A stretch of 5,333 nt of DNA from Bacilli bacterium (lineage in GTDB: Bacteria > Bacillota_I > Bacilli_A > RF39 > UBA660), in the NCBI GenBank assembly GCA_016302935.1, contig JAEDMO010000051.1, forward strand, positions 1 through 5,333, read 5' to 3'. The position numbers were made by a program, and so were the translations under genes. Below the pieces are notes generated by a model. That model saw only the letters and a list, made by a program, of their open reading frames with translations, was not told where the DNA came from and did not search any database. This document shows, in pieces, positions 1-5,333 of this stretch; position 1 is the first letter of the stretch; each line of letters begins with the position of its first letter.

Positions 1-4
1 GTTA

Positions 5-33
5 ATTATAACAAAGATATTATATGAATGCAA
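5..33 (-). promoter_or_regulatory. Candidate sigma-A-type promoter firing leftward out of the window
   Basis: On the minus strand a perfect -10 hexamer TATAAT (10..5) lies exactly 17 nt downstream of TTGCAT (33..28). TTGCAT keeps the TTG of the -35 consensus but matches it at only three of six positions. The pair sits just beyond the alaS terminator, so it would start the transcript of the next minus-strand gene, which lies outside the window. In Bacillus subtilis alaS is followed by the small regulator gene yrzL (ireB) and by yrrK (ruvX). If that order holds here, those are the likely targets, but this is an inference. AT-rich DNA gives chance TATAAT matches; the exact spacing and position raise confidence only moderately. 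Confidence 0.5.
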
Positions 34-46
34 GGGGTAAATAAAG

Positions 47-76
47 AAAAAAGATAAAAACACTTTTATCTTTTTT
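47..76 (-). terminator. A/U-rich intrinsic terminator hairpin at the end of alaS
   Basis: Positions 47-59 and 64-76 form a perfect 13-bp inverted repeat with a 4-nt loop (60-63). Read on the minus strand the stem is A-rich on its 5' side and ends in a run of six T, followed by CTTTATTT. There is only one G-C pair in the stem, so the U-tract is part of the hairpin itself. The 5' arm overlaps the alaS stop codon (77-75). Because both arms end in A/T runs, it could also stop transcription coming from the left on the plus strand. It is the only terminator-like structure after alaS and is placed where one is expected. Confidence 0.65.
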
Positions 77-2765
77 AAAGGTTAACTTTAACTTCTTCTA
101 AGTATTGTTTCAAGTTAGTAATATCTCTTCCTCCACCTTGAGCGAAGAACTTATTACCTCCTCCATTGCCACCGCAAGAAGAAGAAAGTTTTTTAACAAC
201 TTCACCAGCATTAATACTATCTTTATTAATATTAGTCTTACATATAAAATTAACATTATCATTTACTACATTTGCAATTAATATAAAGATATTTTCTTCC
301 TTATTAATTATTTCATCAACTATTTGTTTTAAAACATTAACTTCATAATCTTCAGTAATAACTACTAAATGTTTAATATCACCATTATTTCTAATAGCAT
401 TAGTAAACGTATCGATATTCTTAATAGCTAGCTTTTCTTTTTCTATAATAAATCTTTTTTCTAAATCTTTTAATTTTAACTTTAAGTTTTCATATTCATA
501 TTTATTATAAGCAATATCCTTATATGATGTTGGTTTTGAATTATCAATATCAAAAGTAAAATCTAATTTAATATCCATTGAAGAAGCATCGCTTAAAATC
601 TTCTTAGCCTTATTTAATAATTTAGTCATTTCATCATTATAAGGTTTAATATAATTAAATATTAATTTTTCTATATTATCATCGGTTGTAGCTTCTATTC
701 TATATGTATCCGCTCCTTTATTAGTAACACTAAGTATAGCAAATTTTTTAATATCCTTAGTATTTCTAACGTGTGTTCCCCCACATAATTCTATTGAATC
801 TGCAATTTGTAACACTCTAACTTTATCTTTATACTTATCTTCAAATAAAGCCATAGCTCCCATTTTCTTAGCAGTATCTAAATCGGTTATTGTTGTTACA
901 ACATCACTATTTGTATTTATTTTATCATTAACCATATTTTCTACTTTTACTATCATTTCATCGCTTAATTTACCATGATAAGTAAAATCAAATCTTAAAG
1001 TTTCATCATCTACTCTAGAACCTGCTTGATGCACTGTATCCCCAAGTAATTGTTGTAAAGCCTTTTGAAGCAAATGCACTGATGAGTGATTTTTACAAAT
1101 ATCTTCTCTTCTTTCTTGTAAAACGTGAGTTAAAACTTTATCACCTTTTTTAACTTTACCACTTAATATATTTACCTTAAGTAAATGTTGTCCATTAGGT
1201 GCTTTAACAACATCAACAACTTCTGCTCTAAGATTATCATTTTTCAAATAACCTATATCGCTTACTTGACCACCAGATTCTGCATAAAAAGGATTTTCTA
1301 ATAAAACCATATAGCCACAATCACTTATCTCATCTACAAACTTATCATCTTTATATAAACCGATAACTTCTGTTTCTAAGCCTAATTTATCATAACCTAC
1401 AAACTTTGATTCATCTTTATAATTAATTAATGCCTCATTTTGTAAATTCATACTACTATTATTTTTTCTATTTTCTCTAGCCATTTCTTTTTGTGCATTC
1501 ATATAAGCATTAAAACCATCCATATCGACAACAAAACCTTTTTCGCTAGCATATTCACTGGTTAGTTCAATAGGAAATCCATATGTATCATATAACTTAA
1601 ATGCATCTTCCCCACTTATTATCTTTTCGCTTCCATTTTCAAATATTTCATTTAATCTCTTTTCACCTGATAATAATGTTTTTTGGAATAATTCTTCTTC
1701 TTTAGTAACCATTTCTTTAACTAATGATTTTTTAGAAGCTAAATAAGGATAAAATTCCCCCATAACTTCTACCACTACATCTACAAGTTCTGCTAAGAAA
1801 GGACGATTAATATTTAAATTTTTTCCATATCTAACTGCTCTTCTTAATAATCTTCTTAACACATATCCTCTACCATAATTTTCAAAAGTAGCCCCATCAC
1901 TAATTGTAAATGTTAATGTCTTAATATGATCGGCAATAACCTTAAATGCCATTTGACCATTATAAGGAAGTCCTGCTATACTTTCAATTTTATTAATGAT
2001 AGGCATAAATAAATCTGTTTCATAATTATTATCTTTTCCTTGTAATATAGTACACATTCTCTCTAAACCCATACCAGTATCTATATTTTTACTAGGTAAC
2101 TCTTCATATTCATCTCTTTCTTGACCATCTTTAGCATTATATTGACTAAATACATTATTCCATATTTCAATATATCTATCATTATCGATCTCTTCCTTAA
2201 GAAGTGTAATACCAATATTGTCCTTATCGTATTTTACCCCTCTATCAAAAAATATCTCACTATCAGGTCCACTTGGTCCTTCACCAATACACCAATAATT
2301 ATTATCTAACTTAATAATATGATCTTCATTCACACCTAAACTACGCCAAATATCATAAGCTTCAGTATCATTAGTATACACTGTCATATATAAAAGTTCT
2401 TTGGGTATACCAAAATATTTATCGCTAGTTAAAAGTTCAAAAGCATAACTAAGGGCTTCTTTTTTAAAATAATCACCTATAGAAAAATTCCCTAACATTT
2501 CAAAAAATGTATGATGATGTGATGTTTTCCCTACACTATCGATATCCCCTGTTCTAAGACATTTTTGACAACTAGTCATTCTCCTATTACTAGGTACTAC
2601 TGTCCCATCAAAATATTTCTTAAGTGGTGTAACCCCCGCATTAACCCATAACAATGATTTATCATCATACGGAATTAACGAAGCACTTTCTATAATTTGA
2701 TGATCCCTTTCCTTAAAATAATTCAAAAACATATTTCTAATTTCATTACTACTCATGTATCTCAT
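75..2765 (-). CDS. alaS: Alanine-tRNA ligase (AlaRS)
   Basis: This cytoplasmic class II synthetase charges tRNA-Ala with alanine and hydrolyses mischarged Ser/Gly-tRNA-Ala. At 896 residues it is full length for the bacterial family. Visible landmarks in order: the catalytic domain with the HHHTFFEMLGNFSIGDYF stretch (83-100, motif 2) and DTGMGLER (229-236, motif 3); the tRNA-binding helices with RGYVLRRLLRRAVRYG (299-314); AESGGQ (495-500) opening the editing region; the editing-site metal ligands HSSVH (H560, H564) and CGGTH (C661, H665); a coiled-coil linker (about 755-785); and the glycine-rich C-Ala end SCGGNGGGNKFFAQGGGRD (863-881). All key residues I looked for are present. The ATG at 2765 is preferred because AGGAGG lies 9 nt upstream, while the next ATG (2756) is 18 nt away. 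The N-terminus MRYMSSNEIR also fits the family. The start overlaps the kinase gene by 17 bp, so the two are probably translationally coupled and share control by the upstream T-box. Confidence 0.98.
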   Translation of the reverse strand: MRYMSSNEIRNMFLNYFKERDHQIIESASLIPYDDKSLLWVNAGVTPLKKYFDGTVVPSNRRMTSCQKCLRTGDIDSVGKTSHHHTFFEMLGNFSIGDYFKKEALSYAFELLTSDKYFGIPKELLYMTVYTNDTEAYDIWRSLGVNEDHIIKLDNNYWCIGEGPSGPDSEIFFDRGVKYDKDNIGITLLKEEIDNDRYIEIWNNVFSQYNAKDGQERDEYEELPSKNIDTGMGLERMCTILQGKDNNYETDLFMPIINKIESIAGLPYNGQMAFKVIADHIKTLTFTISDGATFENYGRGYVLRRLLRRAVRYGKNLNINRPFLAELVDVVVEVMGEFYPYLASKKSLVKEMVTKEEELFQKTLLSGEKRLNEIFENGSEKIISGEDAFKLYDTYGFPIELTSEYASEKGFVVDMDGFNAYMNAQKEMARENRKNNSSMNLQNEALINYKDESKFVGYDKLGLETEVIGLYKDDKFVDEISDCGYMVLLENPFYAESGGQVSDIGYLKNDNLRAEVVDVVKAPNGQHLLKVNILSGKVKKGDKVLTHVLQERREDICKNHSSVHLLQKALQQLLGDTVHQAGSRVDDETLRFDFTYHGKLSDEMIVKVENMVNDKINTNSDVVTTITDLDTAKKMGAMALFEDKYKDKVRVLQIADSIELCGGTHVRNTKDIKKFAILSVTNKGADTYRIEATTDDNIEKLIFNYIKPYNDEMTKLLNKAKKILSDASSMDIKLDFTFDIDNSKPTSYKDIAYNKYEYENLKLKLKDLEKRFIIEKEKLAIKNIDTFTNAIRNNGDIKHLVVITEDYEVNVLKQIVDEIINKEENIFILIANVVNDNVNFICKTNINKDSINAGEVVKKLSSSCGGNGGGNKFFAQGGGRDITNLKQYLEEVKVNL

Positions 2766-3300
2766 TATTATTTACCTCCTCATATATTTCTTTTACTTGT
2801 GATTTTAATAACGGCAATGTCGTATTAATAATTTTATAATCATATTCATCATAATCATCTAAATCAATTTCTGTAATATTATTCTTCTGTTCCAAAGTAA
2901 GACCATTATCAAAATTAATCCTATTAACATTAATACTAATAGCATTAGGAAAATTCCTCTTTATCGCCTCTATTTCTTTTTTTAACCTAACATCAGTAAC
3001 AATTATCACATCAGCAAACTTACTATAAATCAAAATATCATAATTAAGCCTATCTGTTAACATATCACCAAGATTAAGTTCCTCGCGAATAACGCTTCCT
3101 AATTTTTGCAACAAGCCTCTTGGTTTAGTATCTTCATTACCATCCCAATCGCTTATTTTTTTTGCATATTCTTTTAAATAATTAGCATACGCACAAGTAA
3201 TAACCTTCTTATTATCCATCTCATAAAATTCCTTCAAGTAAAGACCAACAGTATCTTTACCATGTCTTGCTTTACCAGAAATAAAATATATTACTGCCAT
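2749..3300 (-). CDS. Deoxynucleoside monophosphate kinase-like P-loop protein
   Basis: This 183-residue soluble protein belongs by its motifs to the dNMP kinase group related to phage T4 gene 1 protein, which phosphorylates dNMPs to dNDPs with ATP. The N-terminal strand IYFISG leads into a Walker A loop GKARHGKDT (9-17). RGLLQKLGSVIRE (61-73) resembles the family's conserved R..LQ..G...R helix. VTDVRLKKEIEAIK (101-114) matches the family's characteristic DVR-x-x-x-E segment. The C-terminus LDDYDEYDYKIIN (147-159) is the usual acidic strand-forming end. The ATG at 3300 follows a GGGTGAT ribosome-binding site. The gene is the first one behind the T-box and its 3' end overlaps alaS by 17 bp (stop TAG at 2751-2749), so it shares the alanine-responsive control. 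The family also includes generic AAA/adenylate-kinase-like proteins of unknown substrate, so the substrate is inferred. The P-loop kinase class is secure; dNMP specificity is only likely. Confidence 0.8.
   Translation of the reverse strand: MAVIYFISGKARHGKDTVGLYLKEFYEMDNKKVITCAYANYLKEYAKKISDWDGNEDTKPRGLLQKLGSVIREELNLGDMLTDRLNYDILIYSKFADVIIVTDVRLKKEIEAIKRNFPNAISINVNRINFDNGLTLEQKNNITEIDLDDYDEYDYKIINTTLPLLKSQVKEIYEEVNNNEIHE
2775..2780 (-). promoter_or_regulatory. Shine-Dalgarno of alaS, inside the kinase gene
   Basis: A perfect AGGAGG sits 9 nt before the alaS ATG at 2765. It lies within the last codons of the upstream kinase gene, which reads through it before stopping at 2749. This settles the alaS start and implies that ribosomes finishing the kinase pass directly over the alaS initiation region. 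Confidence 0.85.
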
Positions 3301-3304
3301 AATA

Positions 3305-3311
3305 TCACCCT
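3305..3311 (-). promoter_or_regulatory. Shine-Dalgarno of the kinase gene, possible sequestration target
   Basis: The minus strand reads AAAGGGTGATATT before ATG (3300), giving a GGTGAT match to the 16S 3' end close to the start codon. GGGUGA (3310..3305) can pair with UCGCUC (3354..3349) in the 3' half of the T-box antiterminator. This gives six pairs, two of them G-U, followed by one mismatch and two A-U pairs. It is therefore a candidate site for T-box control of translation. Confidence 0.6.
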
Positions 3312-3324
3312 TTCAAAATAATAT

Positions 3325-3515
3325 AAAAAAAGAAAAAAACTAAATAAGGAGCGAATTTCTCGCGGTACCATCCTTCTTTTTTTCTTAATTTCTATAACGG
3401 CTTATACCGGTGGTTATTAACCACAAAACTAAAAGGAGCTTCAATTTATAACTTATCCTTATTCTCACCAACCATAAGGTCTCTTAAATATCGTTATAAA
3501 TCTACTTATCTTTTA
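3325..3515 (-). promoter_or_regulatory. T-box riboswitch leader, alanine-specific (GCU specifier)
   Basis: This leader RNA senses uncharged tRNA-Ala and controls the kinase and alaS downstream. Stem I has a base UAAAAG (3515..3510) with CUUUUA (3435..3430), a 9-bp perfect helix AUUUAUAAC (3501..3493) with GUUAUAAAU (3452..3444), and a distal stem CCUUAU (3479..3474) with AUAAGG (3462..3457) capped by GGUUGGUGAGA. The loop-E element AGUA (3506..3503) faces GAA (3442..3440), and the next triplet is GCU (3439..3437), an alanine codon. A perfect hairpin GUGGUU-AAU-AACCAC (3424..3410) is the stem III candidate. The T-box core AAGGAUGGUACCGCG (3375..3361) folds into the antiterminator: AAGGA/UCCUU, the 7-nt bulge UGGUACC (3370..3364), and GCGA/UCGC (3363..3360 with 3354..3351). 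Position N of UGGN is U, which pairs with the A73 discriminator of tRNA-Ala. The leader is compact, with no obvious stem IIA/B pseudoknot. A U-rich tract (3339..3325) follows. Its 5' end overlaps the coding end of the upstream gene. Confidence 0.93.
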
Positions 3516-4092
3516 CTATTTTTTTAATATATTTATCAGCTGTATTATTAATGTCATAATCAACACACAACTCTTCTACATAAATAACATCTTCATCATT
3601 AAAAACATCTAATCCATTAAGAAGTCTAAGTGGTTTAATAAACTTATCCTTAACACATACATCCCTAATTTCTTTAAGTTTTAAAACCGAAACTTCATCA
3701 CCTTTTAAGAAATTAATCAAATCTAAATATGCATATATAGAAGACATTATCTCATACTCATCATCCATCTTTTTACTTTTATTATTAATTTTATTTTCAA
3801 TTAACATACCACCACATACTAGTAAAGGTCCTCCTATACATAAAGCATAACTAGATCCCTTATCTATTTTACTAAGAAACAAAACAGATAATGACACTAA
3901 AACACCATTTGATAAAGTACTAAGACGATATAATTTTTTCCTATTTGAAATATCATCTGCTAATTTTTTAGGTGTCCTACTCATCATTGCTTTTTTTCTT
4001 TCAATAATTTGATTAGTACAGTTAATTAAAAGTTCCCTTTGACTATTAAAATTGTCTATTGTATAACCTAATATTACATCATTCCCATTCAT
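3502..4092 (-). CDS. Hypothetical two-helix membrane protein
   Basis: I do not recognise this 196-residue protein. It has a charged N-terminal region (1-57, rich in Lys/Arg near 31-57). Two hydrophobic segments (about 59-75 and 80-98) form a tight membrane hairpin joined by a short DKGSS loop. A soluble, acidic-and-lysine-rich C-terminal half (about 100-196) contains no motif I can name. Both ends are probably on the cytoplasmic side, since basic residues flank the hairpin. The open frame extends upstream to an ATG at 4143 inside the transporter gene. I chose the ATG at 4092 because GGGGG lies 7 nt before it and the longer form would overlap the transporter by 38 bp with no evident ribosome-binding site. 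It begins 13 nt after the transporter stop, so the two are co-transcribed. Its stop TAG (3504-3502) is inside the T-box stem I. Confidence 0.8.
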   Translation of the reverse strand: MNGNDVILGYTIDNFNSQRELLINCTNQIIERKKAMMSRTPKKLADDISNRKKLYRLSTLSNGVLVSLSVLFLSKIDKGSSYALCIGGPLLVCGGMLIENKINNKSKKMDDEYEIMSSIYAYLDLINFLKGDEVSVLKLKEIRDVCVKDKFIKPLRLLNGLDVFNDEDVIYVEELCVDYDINNTADKYIKKIVKDK

Positions 4093-4099
4093 TTTAAAT

Positions 4100-4104
4100 C
4101 CCCC
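4100..4104 (-). promoter_or_regulatory. Ribosome-binding site that sets the start of the hypothetical gene
   Basis: GGGGG (4104..4100) followed by a 7-nt AT-rich spacer precedes the ATG at 4092. It lies wholly in the 13-nt gap after the transporter stop codon (4108-4106). This favours the 196-residue form over the longer frame starting at 4143. Confidence 0.65.
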
Positions 4105-4105
4105 A

Positions 4106-5263
4106 TTAATCATTAGAAATACTAATAATATCATATTTTTCATTAATAAATGTGAGAATTATCTTTATAATAGACATAAGCGGTGTAGATATAATCATTC
4201 CCACTATACCAAAGAAATATCCAAAAATCAATAATCCAACAATAATTGTTACCGGATGTAATTTCATCGTCTTACTCATAACTAAAGGTTGAATAAAATT
4301 ACCCTCAATAAACTGAATAGCAATACATATAATCAATACTATAGTTCCAACTAGTGGACTTGTTGCATATCCCACAATAACTGCAGGAGCTGCTCCAATA
4401 TAAGGTCCAATATAAGGAATAATATTAGTAATCGCACAGAAAAGTCCAAAGAATACTGGTGCTTTTAACCCAGCAAACCAAAATCCAACACTGCACACTA
4501 AGAAAATAATCGTCGATACTATCAAAGTACCTTGAATAAAATTCTTTAAAGCCATATCAATTTTATTAACAACGCTACGTAAAGAATCACAAACTCGTCT
4601 TGGAATAAATGATATAGTCTTTTTAATCGCATTATCAAAGTCAAAAAGCAAATATAATCCGATCATAAAACCTAACACAATACTCCATAAAGTAGAAAAT
4701 ACTCCCTTAATAATATTGATAGATATCTCCGGTAACTTAGAAGTATATTCAATAACAGCACTTTCAACCTTAGTATATAATTCTAATTTAGTTGCATTAA
4801 TATCAAACGCCGGATTTTCAAATTTATCAAAAATTCCATCGACAAACACCTGAATTTTATCCAATATAATTGGAACATTCTTTGCAAACTCATTTATTTC
4901 ATCGCTTAAAATAGGTAATACTGAATTTAACACCAAATATAAAACTAATATAAATGCTATATAAGTTATAATCGTTCCTGCTACTCTATTAATATTTTTC
5001 CTCTGCATATAAGTAACTATCGGATTTAATAACCAAGCTATAACAATTCCAATAAATAAAGGTGATAAAATAGTTAACATTATATTTATAAATCTAAAAA
5101 ATCCCCAATCAGTAAGCACCTTAGTACCCATATATAAAATCAAAATTATTACCAAGATGAATACTATTTTTAAAATAATATTTATGATACTAATACTCTC
5201 ATTAATCTTACCATAATCAATTTTATTTTTCTCACTTTGCTTAGATTTAAAAAAATTAAACAT
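4106..5263 (-). CDS. AI-2E/PerM-family membrane transporter
   Basis: This 385-residue polytopic membrane protein belongs to the AI-2E transporter (PerM/TqsA-like) family. Members include an exporter of autoinducer-2 in E. coli and Na+/H+ antiporter-like proteins, but most have no proven substrate. A short basic cytoplasmic N-terminus precedes hydrophobic helices at about 26-48, 58-80 and 95-118. A soluble, amphipathic stretch (about 120-180) with the family's usual position follows, then further helices from about 183-207, 243-265 and 268-312, and a final one at about 338-372. Family hallmarks are GLYLLFDFD (202-210), NIIPYIGPYIGAAPAVIVG (280-298) and the segment EGNFIQPLVMSKTMKLHP (320-337). 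The ATG at 5263 has GGAGGAG 4 nt upstream. The gene opens the operon under the 5288-5316 promoter. A relative (yrrI) lies just upstream of alaS in Bacillus subtilis, so the linkage is conserved, but a functional tie to alanylation is not established. The substrate here is unknown. Confidence 0.95.
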   Translation of the reverse strand: MFNFFKSKQSEKNKIDYGKINESISIINIILKIVFILVIILILYMGTKVLTDWGFFRFINIMLTILSPLFIGIVIAWLLNPIVTYMQRKNINRVAGTIITYIAFILVLYLVLNSVLPILSDEINEFAKNVPIILDKIQVFVDGIFDKFENPAFDINATKLELYTKVESAVIEYTSKLPEISINIIKGVFSTLWSIVLGFMIGLYLLFDFDNAIKKTISFIPRRVCDSLRSVVNKIDMALKNFIQGTLIVSTIIFLVCSVGFWFAGLKAPVFFGLFCAITNIIPYIGPYIGAAPAVIVGYATSPLVGTIVLIICIAIQFIEGNFIQPLVMSKTMKLHPVTIIVGLLIFGYFFGIVGMIISTPLMSIIKIILTFINEKYDIISISND

Positions 5264-5267
5264 AACT

Positions 5268-5274
5268 CTCCTCC
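5268..5274 (-). promoter_or_regulatory. Shine-Dalgarno of the AI-2E-family gene
   Basis: GGAGGAG (5274..5268) lies 4 nt before the ATG at 5263 (6 nt if counted from GGAGG). The strong match supports this start and the view that the organism uses normal Shine-Dalgarno initiation. Confidence 0.8.
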
Positions 5275-5287
5275 ATAATACAAATAT

Positions 5288-5316
5288 ATTTTAACATTAA
5301 TTATTTTATTTAACAA
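5288..5316 (-). promoter_or_regulatory. Sigma-A-type promoter of the transporter operon
   Basis: On the minus strand TTGTTA (5316..5311, four of six matches to the -35 consensus) is followed after exactly 17 nt by TAAAAT (5293..5288, five of six to the -10). Transcription would start near 5281, leaving a leader of roughly 18 nt before the ATG with the Shine-Dalgarno inside it. No terminator is visible between this promoter and the T-box, so the transcript can run into the riboswitch and the kinase-alaS pair. Confidence 0.65.
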
Positions 5317-5333
5317 GTATTATTAATAAATTT

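Noticed and set aside
1..40. C-terminal end of a plus-strand gene entering from the left
   Set aside because: Short open stretches in two frames end at 27 and 40, but they are too short to judge, and a good minus-strand promoter occupies the same bases.
166..348. 60-codon open frame on the plus strand
   Set aside because: It lies fully antisense to the alaS C-terminal region, its hydrophobic composition comes from reading A-rich DNA in reverse, and I see no supporting promoter or conserved feature.
2121..2309. 62-codon open frame on the plus strand
   Set aside because: It is antisense to the alaS catalytic domain, with no credible ribosome-binding site; it is a shadow of a highly conserved gene.
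3542..3570. Possible promoter for the T-box, TTGTGT-17 nt-TAATAC on the minus strand
   Set aside because: Position and spacing are right for a T-box promoter, but both hexamers match consensus at only about half the positions, which AT-rich coding sequence produces by chance.
4093..4143. Longer N-terminus of the hypothetical protein (17 extra residues, start at 4143)
   Set aside because: The hydrophobic extension looks signal-like but overlaps the end of the transporter gene, while a GGGGG ribosome-binding site sits 7 nt before the internal ATG at 4092.
75..5263. Recoding of TGA to tryptophan, as in some Mycoplasmatota
   Set aside because: The tryptophan codons I checked in alaS and the transporter are TGG, and no gene needs TGA read-through.
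1..5333. CRISPR arrays, insertion sequences, tRNA or rRNA genes
   Set aside because: I saw no spaced direct repeats, no transposase-like frames with terminal repeats, and no cloverleaf or rRNA-like sequence outside the T-box leader.

Overview
The window is visibly AT-rich and all four genes lie on the minus strand. Tryptophan is encoded by TGG wherever I checked, so there is no sign that TGA is recoded. Strong Shine-Dalgarno sequences, a T-box riboswitch and the gene content point to a low-GC Bacillota/Mycoplasmatota-type bacterium, perhaps an uncultured gut or host-associated lineage. That placement is an inference from composition and gene style, not a match to a known genome.

Reading along the minus strand (right to left): a good sigma-A-type promoter (5288-5316) drives an AI-2E/PerM-family membrane protein (4106-5263). 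A small two-helix membrane protein of unknown function follows 13 nt later (3502-4092; start moved to the ATG with the Shine-Dalgarno). The stop codon of that gene lies inside a T-box leader (about 3325-3515). The T-box carries a GCU (alanine) specifier and a UGGU acceptor-pairing bulge, which fits a tRNA-Ala sensor. Directly behind it is a P-loop deoxynucleoside monophosphate kinase-like gene (2749-3300), which overlaps the start of alaS (75-2765) by 17 bp. An A/U-rich hairpin overlapping the alaS stop codon (47-76) is the likely terminator. A second promoter at 5-33 fires leftward out of the window.

Together: an AI-2E-type transporter just upstream of a T-box-controlled alaS is a known Bacillota arrangement (yrrI-alaS in Bacillus subtilis). 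Here two extra genes are inserted: the unknown membrane protein before the T-box, and the nucleotide kinase between the T-box and alaS. Uncharged tRNA-Ala should therefore raise expression of the kinase and AlaRS together. The most unusual point is the 3' end of the T-box. There is no room for the usual terminator hairpin after the antiterminator, and the 3' half of the antiterminator can instead pair with the kinase ribosome-binding site. This suggests translational control, or a non-standard terminator.
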